Origin: JBMNRY01 sp050944915 | GTDB taxonomy: Bacteria; Bacillota; Limnochordia; JAAZLZ01 | DNA length: 25,444 bases | Assembly (NCBI GenBank): GCA_050944915.1 | Contig: JBMNRY010000021.1 | Coordinates: 1-25,444, forward strand | Reading direction: 5' to 3' | Shown here: in pieces, positions 8,144 to 15,147 of the stretch | Numbering within the stretch: the first letter of the stretch is position 1 | Layout of the letters: every line of letters starts with the position of its first letter | Made by a program: the position numbers and the translations under genes | The notes under the pieces: generated by a model | Databases searched by the model: none | What the model saw: only the letters and a program-made list of their open reading frames with translations | What the model was told of the DNA's origin: nothing

Positions 8144-8172
8144 AAAAGCTCCTTGCGGCGCAAGGAGCTTTT
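8144..8172. terminator. Strong hairpin terminator between convergent genes
   Basis: Perfect 13-base arms (AAAAGCTCCTTGC and its complement) around a GGC loop, ending in TTTT on the plus strand. By symmetry it has a T-run on the minus strand too. It lies 7 bases after the purC stop and 6 bases beyond the end of the oppositely oriented zinc-ribbon gene, so it probably works in both directions. Confidence 0.92.
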
Positions 8173-8178
8173 GGTTGA

Positions 8179-8457
8179 CTAATCGTTTTGGCTTTGGAAA
8201 CAGTCGCTACAATAAACGGGTCTGTCTTGGCTGGGCCGGAAGGGAACTTGGGCCGGTTTGCCACAGGCATCGCAGACGATATCGAACATTTGCCGGGGGC
8301 CCCCATTGTTCCGAGCCCGTTTCCGGGCACTGCGGCAATCGGGGCAGCGGGCCGGTTCGTTTTCAAAGCCTTTGCTGGCGTAGAATTCCTGTTCTCCAGC
8401 GGAAAAGACAAATTCTTGTTCACAATCACGACAGACGAGGGTTTTATCTTGATACAT
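8179..8457 (-). CDS. Small double zinc-ribbon protein
   Basis: A 92-residue protein with four CxxC knuckles: C9/C12, C38/C41, C62/C65 and C83/C86. Two zinc ribbons are likely. The first resembles the probable zinc-ribbon domain opening LVCRDCEQEFVFSAGEQEFY with CPDCR, and the second ends VPFRPSQDRPVYCSDCF. Similar proteins occur widely in Firmicutes and Chloroflexi; no function is established that I know of. The basic stretch between the ribbons (RSARKRARNN, 42-51) would suit nucleic acid binding. AAGGAGG lies 11 bases before the ATG. It is divergent from the diguanylate cyclase and convergent with purC. Confidence 0.88.
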   Translation of the reverse strand: MYQDKTLVCRDCEQEFVFSAGEQEFYASKGFENEPARCPDCRSARKRARNNGGPRQMFDIVCDACGKPAQVPFRPSQDRPVYCSDCFQSQND

Positions 8458-8560
8458 GGTTCAATGGGCCTCCTTCTGAAGCCGACAGATTTCGTCCTCT
8501 ACCTGGGCAAGCTTCGAGGGAGAATCCCACAGGAAAAGCACCAGTTCAAGGAGATAGCTA

Positions 8561-8589
8561 ATTATATCATCCTGGCTGTCAAAAAACAA
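8561..8589 (-). promoter_or_regulatory. Probable promoter for the zinc-ribbon gene
   Basis: On the minus strand TGATATAAT (8569-8561) is a perfect -10 hexamer with the extended TG. A weak -35 (TTGTTT, 8589-8584) sits 17 bases upstream. Transcription would start near 8554, giving a leader of about 97 bases before the ATG at 8457. A TTGACA also occurs but only 10 bases from the -10, too close to be its partner. Confidence 0.45.
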
Positions 8590-8974
8590 GGAAAATTAGA
8601 CCTTTTGTCCCTTTCCCATGCCTTTTGCCCCTTGTCTTCCTTGTTTTGATACTCCTTCTTGTCCAGGGAAAAGACAGAAGATTCCAAGGAATACAGTCTT
8701 CTTTTGGAGAAAATGTTGGCGGTAGCCATGCTGAACCCTTCGCCTCCCTGAACGGGCCTTTTTCCCCGATTTTTTGAATTGCTGACTCTTAGGAAGGCTT
8801 ATTCAGCTGGGCTTTTTAAAAGTGGGACACTAGTTCTTTGTTAGACGAATTCTGGGGGACAGTTGGACAGAAAGACGGATCCTTCCACTGGTTACCGCCA
8901 TCTGGTGGGGCCCTGGGTGTTGGGCTTGGACTGTGTAGTTAATGCTGCTCTAGCTAGCTATCGGAGGATTAGAA
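8590..8974. other. Gene-free stretch upstream of the diguanylate cyclase gene
   Basis: No convincing gene lies here. Readable features are a two-tier hairpin at 8671-8700 (outer arms AAGAC/GTCTT, inner arms ATTCC/GGAAT), T-rich tracts near 8758-8776, and the ribosome binding site GGAGG at 8963-8967, 7 bases before the ATG at 8975. A c-di-GMP riboswitch was looked for because the next gene makes c-di-GMP; its conserved core was not found. No clear sigma-A promoter could be picked for the plus strand. Confidence 0.5.
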
Positions 8975-10159
8975 ATGACGAGCAAAAAACGTGTTTCTTT
9001 GAGACACCGGATATTTAATGTGGTTTTTCTGGTCGGCATTTTTATGTCCTTTTCCGCCAGTCTAATCAACTATTTGTTAGGTTTGGGGACCACCTTGGTC
9101 TTGATTACTGCTATTGGTGGTGTGGTCACTGTAGGATTATACATCGTCTTTAAGGTGATGGGGAATTACGACCAGCTGGCCTTAATCATTGTCATTCTAT
9201 TGAGCTTCGTTTTTTTCCCGTCCCTGTGGTTCGCCAACGGGGGAACCTATGGGGGTATTCCCTACTATTTGATTATCAATGCTGGAATCATGGCCCTACT
9301 CCTCGAGGGATTACAAAGAAAAATCATCTTTGTTCTCTATGCTATCGTCGTCGGTGGGCTCATGGTCCTTGAGTATCAGAGACCCGACTTGGTGGTTGGA
9401 TATGACTTGGGACTAACTAGATATATAGATTTAGCCTTTTGTCTAAGTGTTTGTTTGTGTACCATTGTCGTTTTGATTGCTGTTTTGACCGACAGTTATC
9501 TAAACGAATTCAAAAAGTCTGAGCAATACCTAGCTACCTTGGAGGAAAAGAATAGGGAAATCGAAGCGAAGAACAGGATGTTGGAAATGAGCAATGCAGA
9601 GCTGAGCGCAGCCAAAGAGAAGGCGGAAGAACTGAACGAAATGCTCAATGAAGAGAAGTTGAGACTTCAACAGCTTTCCATAACCGATTATTTAACGGGA
9701 GCTTTTAATAAACGGTTTATTACTTCTTGTTTAGAGGAAGAGATGGAGGCTTCCCGGGACCAAGGCAATAGACTGACGGTAGCTATGGTCGATATTGATA
9801 ATTTCAAAGACATCAATGATACCTACGGGCATTTATATGGGGATTATGTTTTAGAGCGGATCGCCCGGGCTATCATCGGCAGCTTGAGGCAAACGGATAT
9901 CGTCGGGCGTTATGGTGGCGATGAATTCTTGATTATTCTGCGCAATACTAGTAAGGAAGAAGGATATGCCTTGATGGAGCGGGTGCGCCAAAGGATCCTC
10001 CAGCTAGAATGGGAAAGGGATCTGGTGGTCAGCATCAGCGGTGGTGTCATCGAGGTGCGAAGTGAAGGGTTAACCGATTTACTGAAGAAAGTCGATCAGT
10101 TGTTATATAAAGCGAAGCATAAAAGCAAAAACATGATCGCAAAGGAATTGAACGGCTAG
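8975..10159 (+). CDS. Membrane-bound diguanylate cyclase (GGDEF)
   Basis: Makes the second messenger c-di-GMP from two GTP. The 394-residue protein has about six hydrophobic segments (roughly 12-32, 37-60, 67-86, 96-112, 115-132 and 150-172), a charged heptad-like coiled coil (about 180-235), and a C-terminal GGDEF domain with SITDYLTGAFNKR at 235-247 and the intact active-site GGDEF at 314-318. RQTD at 305-308, five residues before it, is an RxxD inhibitory site, so product feedback is expected. The membrane part is not a domain I recognise by name; it is probably a sensor. Codon use is richer in A and T than in the surrounding genes, which may mean later acquisition or weaker expression. 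It appears to be transcribed alone. Confidence 0.93.
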   Translation: MTSKKRVSLRHRIFNVVFLVGIFMSFSASLINYLLGLGTTLVLITAIGGVVTVGLYIVFKVMGNYDQLALIIVILLSFVFFPSLWFANGGTYGGIPYYLIINAGIMALLLEGLQRKIIFVLYAIVVGGLMVLEYQRPDLVVGYDLGLTRYIDLAFCLSVCLCTIVVLIAVLTDSYLNEFKKSEQYLATLEEKNREIEAKNRMLEMSNAELSAAKEKAEELNEMLNEEKLRLQQLSITDYLTGAFNKRFITSCLEEEMEASRDQGNRLTVAMVDIDNFKDINDTYGHLYGDYVLERIARAIIGSLRQTDIVGRYGGDEFLIILRNTSKEEGYALMERVRQRILQLEWERDLVVSISGGVIEVRSEGLTDLLKKVDQLLYKAKHKSKNMIAKELNG

Positions 10160-10242
10160 GGAGACACCTGCTGATAGGCCGCAATTAGGCAACTTTCTTA
10201 TCATCGGGCAGTCGGTTTTCTGGACTGTTCCTATGTCGGCAT

Positions 10243-10260
10243 CGTTGTAGTATCACAACG
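10243..10260. repeat. Short inverted repeat
   Basis: Perfect 6-base arms CGTTGT and ACAACG around a 6-base loop, between the convergent ends of the cyclase gene and tex. There is no T-run, so it is not a classic terminator, though it may end or protect one of the two transcripts. Confidence 0.4.
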
Positions 10261-10291
10261 GCCTCCCTGGGAAATCTACGGAGCCAATAGG

Positions 10292-10327
10292 GGCCATCGG
10301 TTAAGAGTAAAAGGAGAACCGATAGCC
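10292..10327 (-). repeat. Inverted repeat in the tex 3' flank
   Basis: Eleven-base arms around a 14-base loop. Read on the minus strand (GGCTATCGGTT and AACCGATGGCC) the only imperfect pair is a T-G, allowed in RNA. On the plus strand the same position is a C-A mismatch. A folded RNA is therefore more likely from minus-strand transcription, about 65 bases past the tex stop. No T-run follows. Confidence 0.4.
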
Positions 10328-10391
10328 TCAAGATCTAAGATCCACCCACCTAGACCAATCCCCTTAAGTCATCTTCGGTAAAGGTGCATCT

Positions 10392-12497
10392 TTAGGAAGA
10401 CAACCCTTTTCTCGAGAGGGCAATGCGTTTTCTGTCCCGGTCGATCTCTAAGATGCGCACCGGGATAACATCGCCTACGGCGAGGATTTGGTGGGGATCC
10501 TTGACGAAATGGTCGGCCATCTGGGAGATGTGGATTAAACCATCGACTTCCACACCGATATCGACAAAAGCACCGAAATCGACCACATTACGGACGGTGC
10601 CCTGGAGGGTCTGACCCGGTTGGAGATCCTCCAGGGACAAGATGTCGGAACGAAGGACAGGTCCCGGTAATCCTTCCCGGGGGTCCCGGCCCGGTCGTTT
10701 CAAGGCCTCGATAATATCTTTAAGGGTCGGCAGACCAACCATCAATTCCCCAGCCATTGTGGTCAGATCCATCCCCTGGAGGGGATATCTTTTCAGCAGG
10801 GCCTTGGCGATGGAATAGGATTCGGGATGGACGGCGGTGTTATCCAAAGGTTCGGGGCCGTTGCGGATCCGTAAAAATCCAGCACATTGGGTGAAAGTAT
10901 GCTCACCGAGGCGGGGTACTTCCTTCAGTTGGGCTCTAGTCTCGATGCGACCCCACTTTTGTCGGCATTGGACGATATTCCTAGCCACGGTGGCGTTGAT
11001 TCCGGCCACATAGGATAACAAGGCAGGGGAGGCAGTGTTCACATCGACCCCCACATAGTTGACACAAGATTCAACGACCGCGGCCAGGGATGATGATAAT
11101 TCCCTTTCGTTTAGATCGTGTTGATAAAGACCGACGCCGATGGCCTTGGGATCGATCTTCACCAGTTCCGCCAAGGGATCCTGAAGTCGCCTCGCGATGG
11201 AGACAGCTCCCCTGAGGGATACATCAAGACTCGGCAATTCCTCCCTGGCCAAGGGAGAAGCGGAGTAGACTGAGGCACCTGCTTCGTTAACAATGGTATA
11301 GGCCACACTACCGTGGTCTTGAATGTAGGCAGCGACCAGCTTTTCCGTTTCCCGGGAAGCAGTTCCATTACCGATGGCGATGGCATCTACGCTGTGTTTT
11401 TCCACCAACCGATGAAGGGCATTTAAGCTTTCCTCCCAGCGATTCTGGGGCGGGTGGGGGTAGATGGTCGCCGTTTCCAGTACCTCACCGGTGGAGGATA
11501 TGACGGCGATCTTACAACCAGTACGGTAGGCGGGGTCAATGCCCAGGATGGTTTTTTGGGGCAAGGGGGGTCCCAAAAGCAGTTGGCGCAGGTTATCGGC
11601 AAAGACCTTAATCCCATGTTCTTGGGCCCTTTCCGTCAGCCCGTTGCGGATTTCCCGGGCTATGGCCGGCGCGATGAGACGGTTATAGGCATCTCCACAA
11701 GCCCTCTCTAGAAGGGGGGCAGAGATGCTTTCTCCTTTAATGACCTCTTTAGTTAAATAGCCAAGGATTTTCTCCTTAGGGGCTATAATTTTAACGCTGA
11801 GGATTCCTTCCCGTTCCCCCCGGTTGATGGCCAAAACCCGGTGGGGTGGTAGTTCCTTGACCCCTTGTTGAAAATCGTAGTAGTCGGTGAAGATTCCTTG
11901 GGGATCGGTGCTTTCCTTTTTGCGCCCACTGGCTAGGTACCCTTCCTGCCAGGTCAGTTTCCGGATTTGCTGTCGGTAGGTAGGTTCATCGGCGATTTCC
12001 TCGGCGATGATATCAAGGGCGCCGGCTATGGCCTCAGCGGGATCCATGGAGGGGAACATTTCCTTGGCGATGGCTTCCCAAGAGCCCTCCCTTCGCCTTT
12101 GGGCTTGAACCTCCCGGGCTAGGGGCTCTAAACCCTTCTCTTTGGCCATGGTGGCCCTGGTCCGCCGTTTAGGGCGGAAGGGTAAATAAAGGTCTTCCAG
12201 TTCCTGGAGTTTTGTCGCTCCGTCTATTTTTTTCCGCAGGGAGTCGGTGAGCAGTCCCCTTTCGGCGATGGAGGCTAGGATTTGTTCTCGGCGTTGGGCC
12301 AGGTTGCGGTGATAGTCTAGTTCTTTAGCGATTTGGCGTAGTTTTTCTTCATCGAGTTCGCCCGTGGCTTCTTTACGATAGCGGGCGATGAAGGGGATGG
12401 TGTTGCCCCCGTCGAGGAGCTCCATCACGGCCAAGACTTGCTGGGGTCTAATAGCTAACTCTTGCCCGATAATACGGGCCAATTGGTTATTATCCAC
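10392..12497 (-). CDS. tex: Tex-family S1 RNA-binding protein
   Basis: A 701-residue protein of the Tex/YqgF-containing family, a nucleic acid-binding factor linked to transcription. In order it shows the N-terminal helical Tex region (GNTIPFIARYRKEATGEL near 31-48), the RNase H-like YqgF domain (ILGIDPAYRTGCKIAVI, middle of the protein), tandem helix-hairpin-helix motifs (VNTASPALLSYVAGI near 485-500) and a C-terminal S1 domain (about 628-698; GTVRNVVDFGAFVDIG then DGLIHISQM). The length fits the family. The start is GTG with GGGAGG about 9 bases upstream. It is divergent from the Lrp/AsnC gene and monocistronic as far as can be seen. The protein is usually housekeeping. Confidence 0.96.
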   Translation of the reverse strand: MDNNQLARIIGQELAIRPQQVLAVMELLDGGNTIPFIARYRKEATGELDEEKLRQIAKELDYHRNLAQRREQILASIAERGLLTDSLRKKIDGATKLQELEDLYLPFRPKRRTRATMAKEKGLEPLAREVQAQRRREGSWEAIAKEMFPSMDPAEAIAGALDIIAEEIADEPTYRQQIRKLTWQEGYLASGRKKESTDPQGIFTDYYDFQQGVKELPPHRVLAINRGEREGILSVKIIAPKEKILGYLTKEVIKGESISAPLLERACGDAYNRLIAPAIAREIRNGLTERAQEHGIKVFADNLRQLLLGPPLPQKTILGIDPAYRTGCKIAVISSTGEVLETATIYPHPPQNRWEESLNALHRLVEKHSVDAIAIGNGTASRETEKLVAAYIQDHGSVAYTIVNEAGASVYSASPLAREELPSLDVSLRGAVSIARRLQDPLAELVKIDPKAIGVGLYQHDLNERELSSSLAAVVESCVNYVGVDVNTASPALLSYVAGINATVARNIVQCRQKWGRIETRAQLKEVPRLGEHTFTQCAGFLRIRNGPEPLDNTAVHPESYSIAKALLKRYPLQGMDLTTMAGELMVGLPTLKDIIEALKRPGRDPREGLPGPVLRSDILSLEDLQPGQTLQGTVRNVVDFGAFVDIGVEVDGLIHISQMADHFVKDPHQILAVGDVIPVRILEIDRDRKRIALSRKGLSS

Positions 12498-12606
12498 TGA
12501 ATTTATCCCTCCCCGAAATATATTCTAACAGATTAAAGTGGTCGGGGGATGGAAGCAGGATAATTTTTTCATGGTGTGGAAACACATGGTCAGGGGAGGG
12601 ATGGAA

Positions 12607-13050
12607 ATGGCCGCCTATGAGTTAGACGACTTAGATCGAAGGATAATCGAGTGCCTACGGGAGGATGGGAAAACCCCCTACACCACCGTGGCCAATTTGT
12701 TGGGTGTGGCTGAAGCTACCGTTCGGAAACGGGTCACCCGTATGCTCCAAGAAGGAGTCTTGCGGATTACCGCGGCAGTCCGTCCGGAAAGGATTGGTCT
12801 GAACACCCAAGCCATCGTCGGTGTAAAAATCGAAGGGAAAGACCTGAAACCAATTGTCGAAACTCTGCATCAAATGGAGAATATCAGGTATATCGGGGTA
12901 TGTACCGGGGACTATGATCTCATGCTCCATGTGGCCATGCCTTCCAGCCAGGAATTGTTCAAATTTTTGACAGAAACTTTACGGGATATCCCCGGTGTTG
13001 TAGAATCCCAGACATCATTAATCATGAAGGTCTGTAAGGAAGCATGGTAA
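12607..13050 (+). CDS. Lrp/AsnC-family transcriptional regulator
   Basis: A 147-residue regulator. The N-terminal winged helix-turn-helix starts ELDDLDRRIIECLREDG and has the recognition segment GVAEATVRKRVTRM. The C-terminal RAM/AsnC ligand domain contains IRYIGVCTGDYDLMLHV, the usual effector-binding and oligomer region. ATG at 12607 is chosen because GGAGG at 12595-12599 is 7 bases upstream; an ATG at 12601 lies immediately after the ribosome binding site and is too close. Family members sense amino acids or small acids. It is followed within about 10 bases by the Crp/Fnr gene, so the two are probably co-transcribed. Its targets are not visible here. Confidence 0.93.
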   Translation: MAAYELDDLDRRIIECLREDGKTPYTTVANLLGVAEATVRKRVTRMLQEGVLRITAAVRPERIGLNTQAIVGVKIEGKDLKPIVETLHQMENIRYIGVCTGDYDLMLHVAMPSSQELFKFLTETLRDIPGVVESQTSLIMKVCKEAW

Positions 13051-13059
13051 AGGGGGATT

Positions 13060-13743
13060 TTGTTGGTTTATGACCAGGCGAAATTAGCCTGTTTGCAGAA
13101 TAGTTTTCTCTTTGCCGGGTTGGACCAGGAGGATTTGCTAGCCCTGAGTCGAGTAGGACAGTTGCGGGACTTGGCCCCCGGCAATATCCTCTTCCAGGAG
13201 GGGGAGGAGGCGGTGGGCTTATACATCCTTGGTTCAGGCTTGGTGAAGATTTTTAAGCTCTCCGCCGATGGGAAAGAGTATGTCCTCCATTTGTTAGGTC
13301 CCGGAGAACCTTTAGGCGAGGCTGCCGTTTTTGCCCGAGGGAATTATCCAGCAAGCGCGGTGGCCCTCAAGCCCTCTTCCGCGTTATACATCCCTCGCCA
13401 ACATTTTTTAGAGCTCATCGGCCAAAGGCCCCAGTTGGCCATGGGGATGTTGGCCACCCTATCCCAAAGGTTACGGCGCTTTAGCTTGATCATCGAAGAT
13501 TTGGCCTTCCGAGAAGTGGGAGGCCGTCTAGCCCGTTTTCTTTTAGACAGCGCTCAGGATGGTCAGGTGGACTTGGAGATTACCAAAGGGGAGCTAGCTA
13601 AAACCCTGGGTACCTCGGCGGAGACCTTATCCCGTACCTTGACTAGGCTGTCTGATTTAGGTTTGATCACCACCCAAGGTCGCCAGATGACAATCCTCCA
13701 AAGGGATCGTCTAGCTGATCTGGCTTATTCAGGACGATTATAA
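13060..13743 (+). CDS. Crp/Fnr-family transcriptional regulator
   Basis: About 227 residues: an N-terminal cyclic-nucleotide-type beta-barrel (roughly 15-120, with GNILFQEGEEAVGLYILGSG and GPGEPLGEAAVFARG), a dimer helix (about 122-148) and a winged helix-turn-helix (ITKGELAKTLGTSAETLSRTLTRL). The recognition helix has E188, S191 and R192 in the E-x-x-S-R arrangement of E. coli FNR (E209, S212, R213), which reads TTGAT half-sites. It has only one cysteine (C11), so no FNR-type iron-sulfur cluster can form; the signal must be another ligand. Either of two consecutive TTG codons (13060, 13063) may start it; the second is better spaced from AGGGGG. A matching TTGAT box lies just downstream of its stop, before the ferredoxin gene. 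Confidence 0.93.
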   Translation: MLVYDQAKLACLQNSFLFAGLDQEDLLALSRVGQLRDLAPGNILFQEGEEAVGLYILGSGLVKIFKLSADGKEYVLHLLGPGEPLGEAAVFARGNYPASAVALKPSSALYIPRQHFLELIGQRPQLAMGMLATLSQRLRRFSLIIEDLAFREVGGRLARFLLDSAQDGQVDLEITKGELAKTLGTSAETLSRTLTRLSDLGLITTQGRQMTILQRDRLADLAYSGRL

Positions 13744-13783
13744 GTCGTCGGGGGAGAAAATAACTTAGCTAGATAGTTTAAAA

Positions 13784-13797
13784 TTGATATAGATCAA
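13784..13797. promoter_or_regulatory. Perfect FNR-type operator
   Basis: TTGATATAGATCAA is an exact match to the TTGAT-N4-ATCAA box read by Crp/Fnr proteins with E-x-x-S-R recognition helices, the type encoded immediately upstream. Its centre (13790.5) is about 41 bases before the start point predicted from the -10 at 13818-13825, the classical class II activator position. The ferredoxin-domain gene is the evident target. Confidence 0.82.
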
Positions 13798-13817
13798 AGA
13801 CAGATCGGGGAAGGTGG

Positions 13818-13825
13818 TATAAAAT
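13818..13825 (+). promoter_or_regulatory. -10 element of the ferredoxin gene promoter
   Basis: TATAAAAT preceded by TGG gives an extended -10. No good -35 hexamer is present; the operator occupies that place, as expected for an activator-dependent promoter. The start point would be near 13830-13832, about 25 bases before the ATG at 13856, and GGGAGGG at 13841-13847 is the ribosome binding site. Confidence 0.6.
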
Positions 13826-13855
13826 AGCCTTGACACGATAGGGAGGGATCGTTTT

Positions 13856-14527
13856 ATGCGTCGTACTATTATTCGTATCGATGAAGATAAATGTGATGGT
13901 TGTGGTTTATGTGTGCCCGCTTGTGCCGAAGGCGCGATCCAGATCATAGATGGTAAAGCGAGACTCATCGCCGATAATCTCTGTGATGGTTTAGGAGCTT
14001 GCCTAGGGGATTGTCCCCAGGGCGCTTTAGAGATCGTGGAAGCGGAAGCAGAACCCTTCGATGAAGAAGCGGTGAAAGAGCATCTAGCCCAACTAGCCAA
14101 AGAACAGGAGCCCTGTGGATGTCCTGGTCTGGCTAGTTCAGTGACCAAACCCCAGGGAGATTCCCAGCTGGGACAATGGCCCGTTCAGTTGAAGCTGCTG
14201 CCGGTCACTGCACCCTTTTACGACGGGGCCCAATTAGTCCTCACCGCCGATTGTGTCCCTGTGGCCTATCCCCATTATCATCGGGACTTTCTGGCCGGTA
14301 ACGCCGTGGCCATCGGATGTCCCAAATTGGATGATGGCCCCTATTATGTGGACAAATTGACCCAAATCATTAAAGCCAACGACCTTAAAGGGATCACCAT
14401 TTTGTATATGGAAGTACCTTGCTGTTCCGGACTGGTAGCTATCGCCCATCAAGCCTTAGCCGCCGGGGGGAAAGATATCCCCCTACGGTTGGTTAAAATC
14501 GGCATTCGAGGCCAAATCATCGATTAA
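13856..14527 (+). CDS. Ferredoxin-domain iron-sulfur protein
   Basis: A 223-residue protein with an N-terminal bacterial ferredoxin domain and an unassigned C-terminal domain. The first motif is complete (C13, C16, C19, C23). The second reads CDGLGACLGDC, with C43, C49 and C53 but leucine at position 46, so one cluster is probably a normal 4Fe-4S and the other a 3Fe-4S or modified site. Further cysteines occur in CGCPG (C87, C89), at 133 and 155, and as a CC pair at 189-190, and may bind another centre or be redox-active. Proteins of this type are often found in anaerobes near hydroxylamine reductase and its Crp/Fnr regulator HcpR; hcp itself is not in view. Expression is probably activated through the upstream box. 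A role in electron transfer under nitrosative or redox stress is inference. Confidence 0.88.
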   Translation: MRRTIIRIDEDKCDGCGLCVPACAEGAIQIIDGKARLIADNLCDGLGACLGDCPQGALEIVEAEAEPFDEEAVKEHLAQLAKEQEPCGCPGLASSVTKPQGDSQLGQWPVQLKLLPVTAPFYDGAQLVLTADCVPVAYPHYHRDFLAGNAVAIGCPKLDDGPYYVDKLTQIIKANDLKGITILYMEVPCCSGLVAIAHQALAAGGKDIPLRLVKIGIRGQIID

Positions 14528-14532
14528 TGTCT

Positions 14533-14559
14533 ATCCCCGCCTATGGTGGGGATTTTTTC
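14533..14559 (+). terminator. Rho-independent terminator after the ferredoxin gene
   Basis: ATCCCCGCC and GGTGGGGAT pair around a TAT loop (one G-T pair) and run directly into TTTTTT, six bases after the stop codon. Confidence 0.92.
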
Positions 14560-14560
14560 T

Positions 14561-14821
14561 GTGTTAGCTGAGGATGGTTCCAAGGCTAGGTGGGCAAAAA
14601 CGCTGAGGGACTTATTATTGATCTCCACAGTCTTTCCCCTAAAGGCAAAGGGGCTCTTGCGGGGAATAGAGATTTAGACTAGTCTCAGTGAGGCGGAAGG
14701 AGAAGTTTGCCTAGAAAAGTTTGGCCTGGTCCAAACAAGGACGATGGAGGTTGACCTCGGGGCCGAAATTGAACTGGTTAAGAAAACGCCGCTGATGGAT
14801 AAGGTTCTCGAGGTCTGTTGA
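14561..14821 (+). pseudogene. Unidentified open-frame relic
   Basis: One frame stays open from a GTG at 14561 to a TGA at 14819-14821 except for a single TAG at 14675-14677. The second part (47 codons) reads like protein, for instance VQTRTMEVDLGAEIELVKK, with charged and hydrophobic residues alternating sensibly. There is no ribosome binding site at the GTG, which lies just behind a terminator. I do not recognise the family. It may be the remains of a gene broken when the neighbouring mobile element arrived, or chance. Confidence 0.3.
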
Positions 14822-15024
14822 CATACTCCCACAGACTGTTGCACAATAAAATGCAGTACCCAAGTAAGCGGCGACTTAACAAACAAATGAAGGTGGTCTG
14901 GCATTATCTCCATGGCTTCTATGGTGAGACCAAGAACATCTGCTCGTACAAAAGGACCTCTCGCAAACGGGTTTCAACATCGTCGACAAACACCTTACGC
15001 CTCTGCTTATTATCGTTGATTTCG
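14821..15024 (-). pseudogene. IS200-type transposase (TnpA) remnant, frameshifted
   Basis: On the minus strand the segment KQRRKVFVDDVETRLREVLL (from 15012) matches the early part of IS200/IS605 Y1 transposases (KYRRKV). After a frameshift near 14940 the reading continues DVLGLTIEAMEIMPDHLHLF and VKSPLTW, which carries the family's HUH-type metal motif (HLH). A TGA lies immediately before the first segment, the start codon is missing, the similarity fades near 14840, and the region with the catalytic tyrosine is absent. It is a dead fragment, and no hairpin ends of an intact element were found. Confidence 0.72.
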
Positions 15025-15147
15025 GGTCACTGGAAATAAGAAAATGATGGCCGAAAAAGTGTCTAGTCGGGATGCCTACGGCCCGATTTGGGGCGGAAGT
15101 TAAGAATACCACCCACCACTAGGATTCTCGAGGAGGCAGGAATAGGT

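Noticed and set aside
8188..8649. Open plus-strand frame of 153 codons
   Set aside because: Its first 270 bases lie opposite the zinc-ribbon gene, whose four CxxC motifs are convincing; the rest has no family resemblance and there is no ribosome binding site.
8590..8974. c-di-GMP riboswitch ahead of the diguanylate cyclase
   Set aside because: The conserved riboswitch core and tetraloop-receptor sequences were not found by eye.
14560..15147. Intact insertion sequence
   Set aside because: The transposase is frameshifted and truncated, and no terminal hairpins or accessory tnpB were found.
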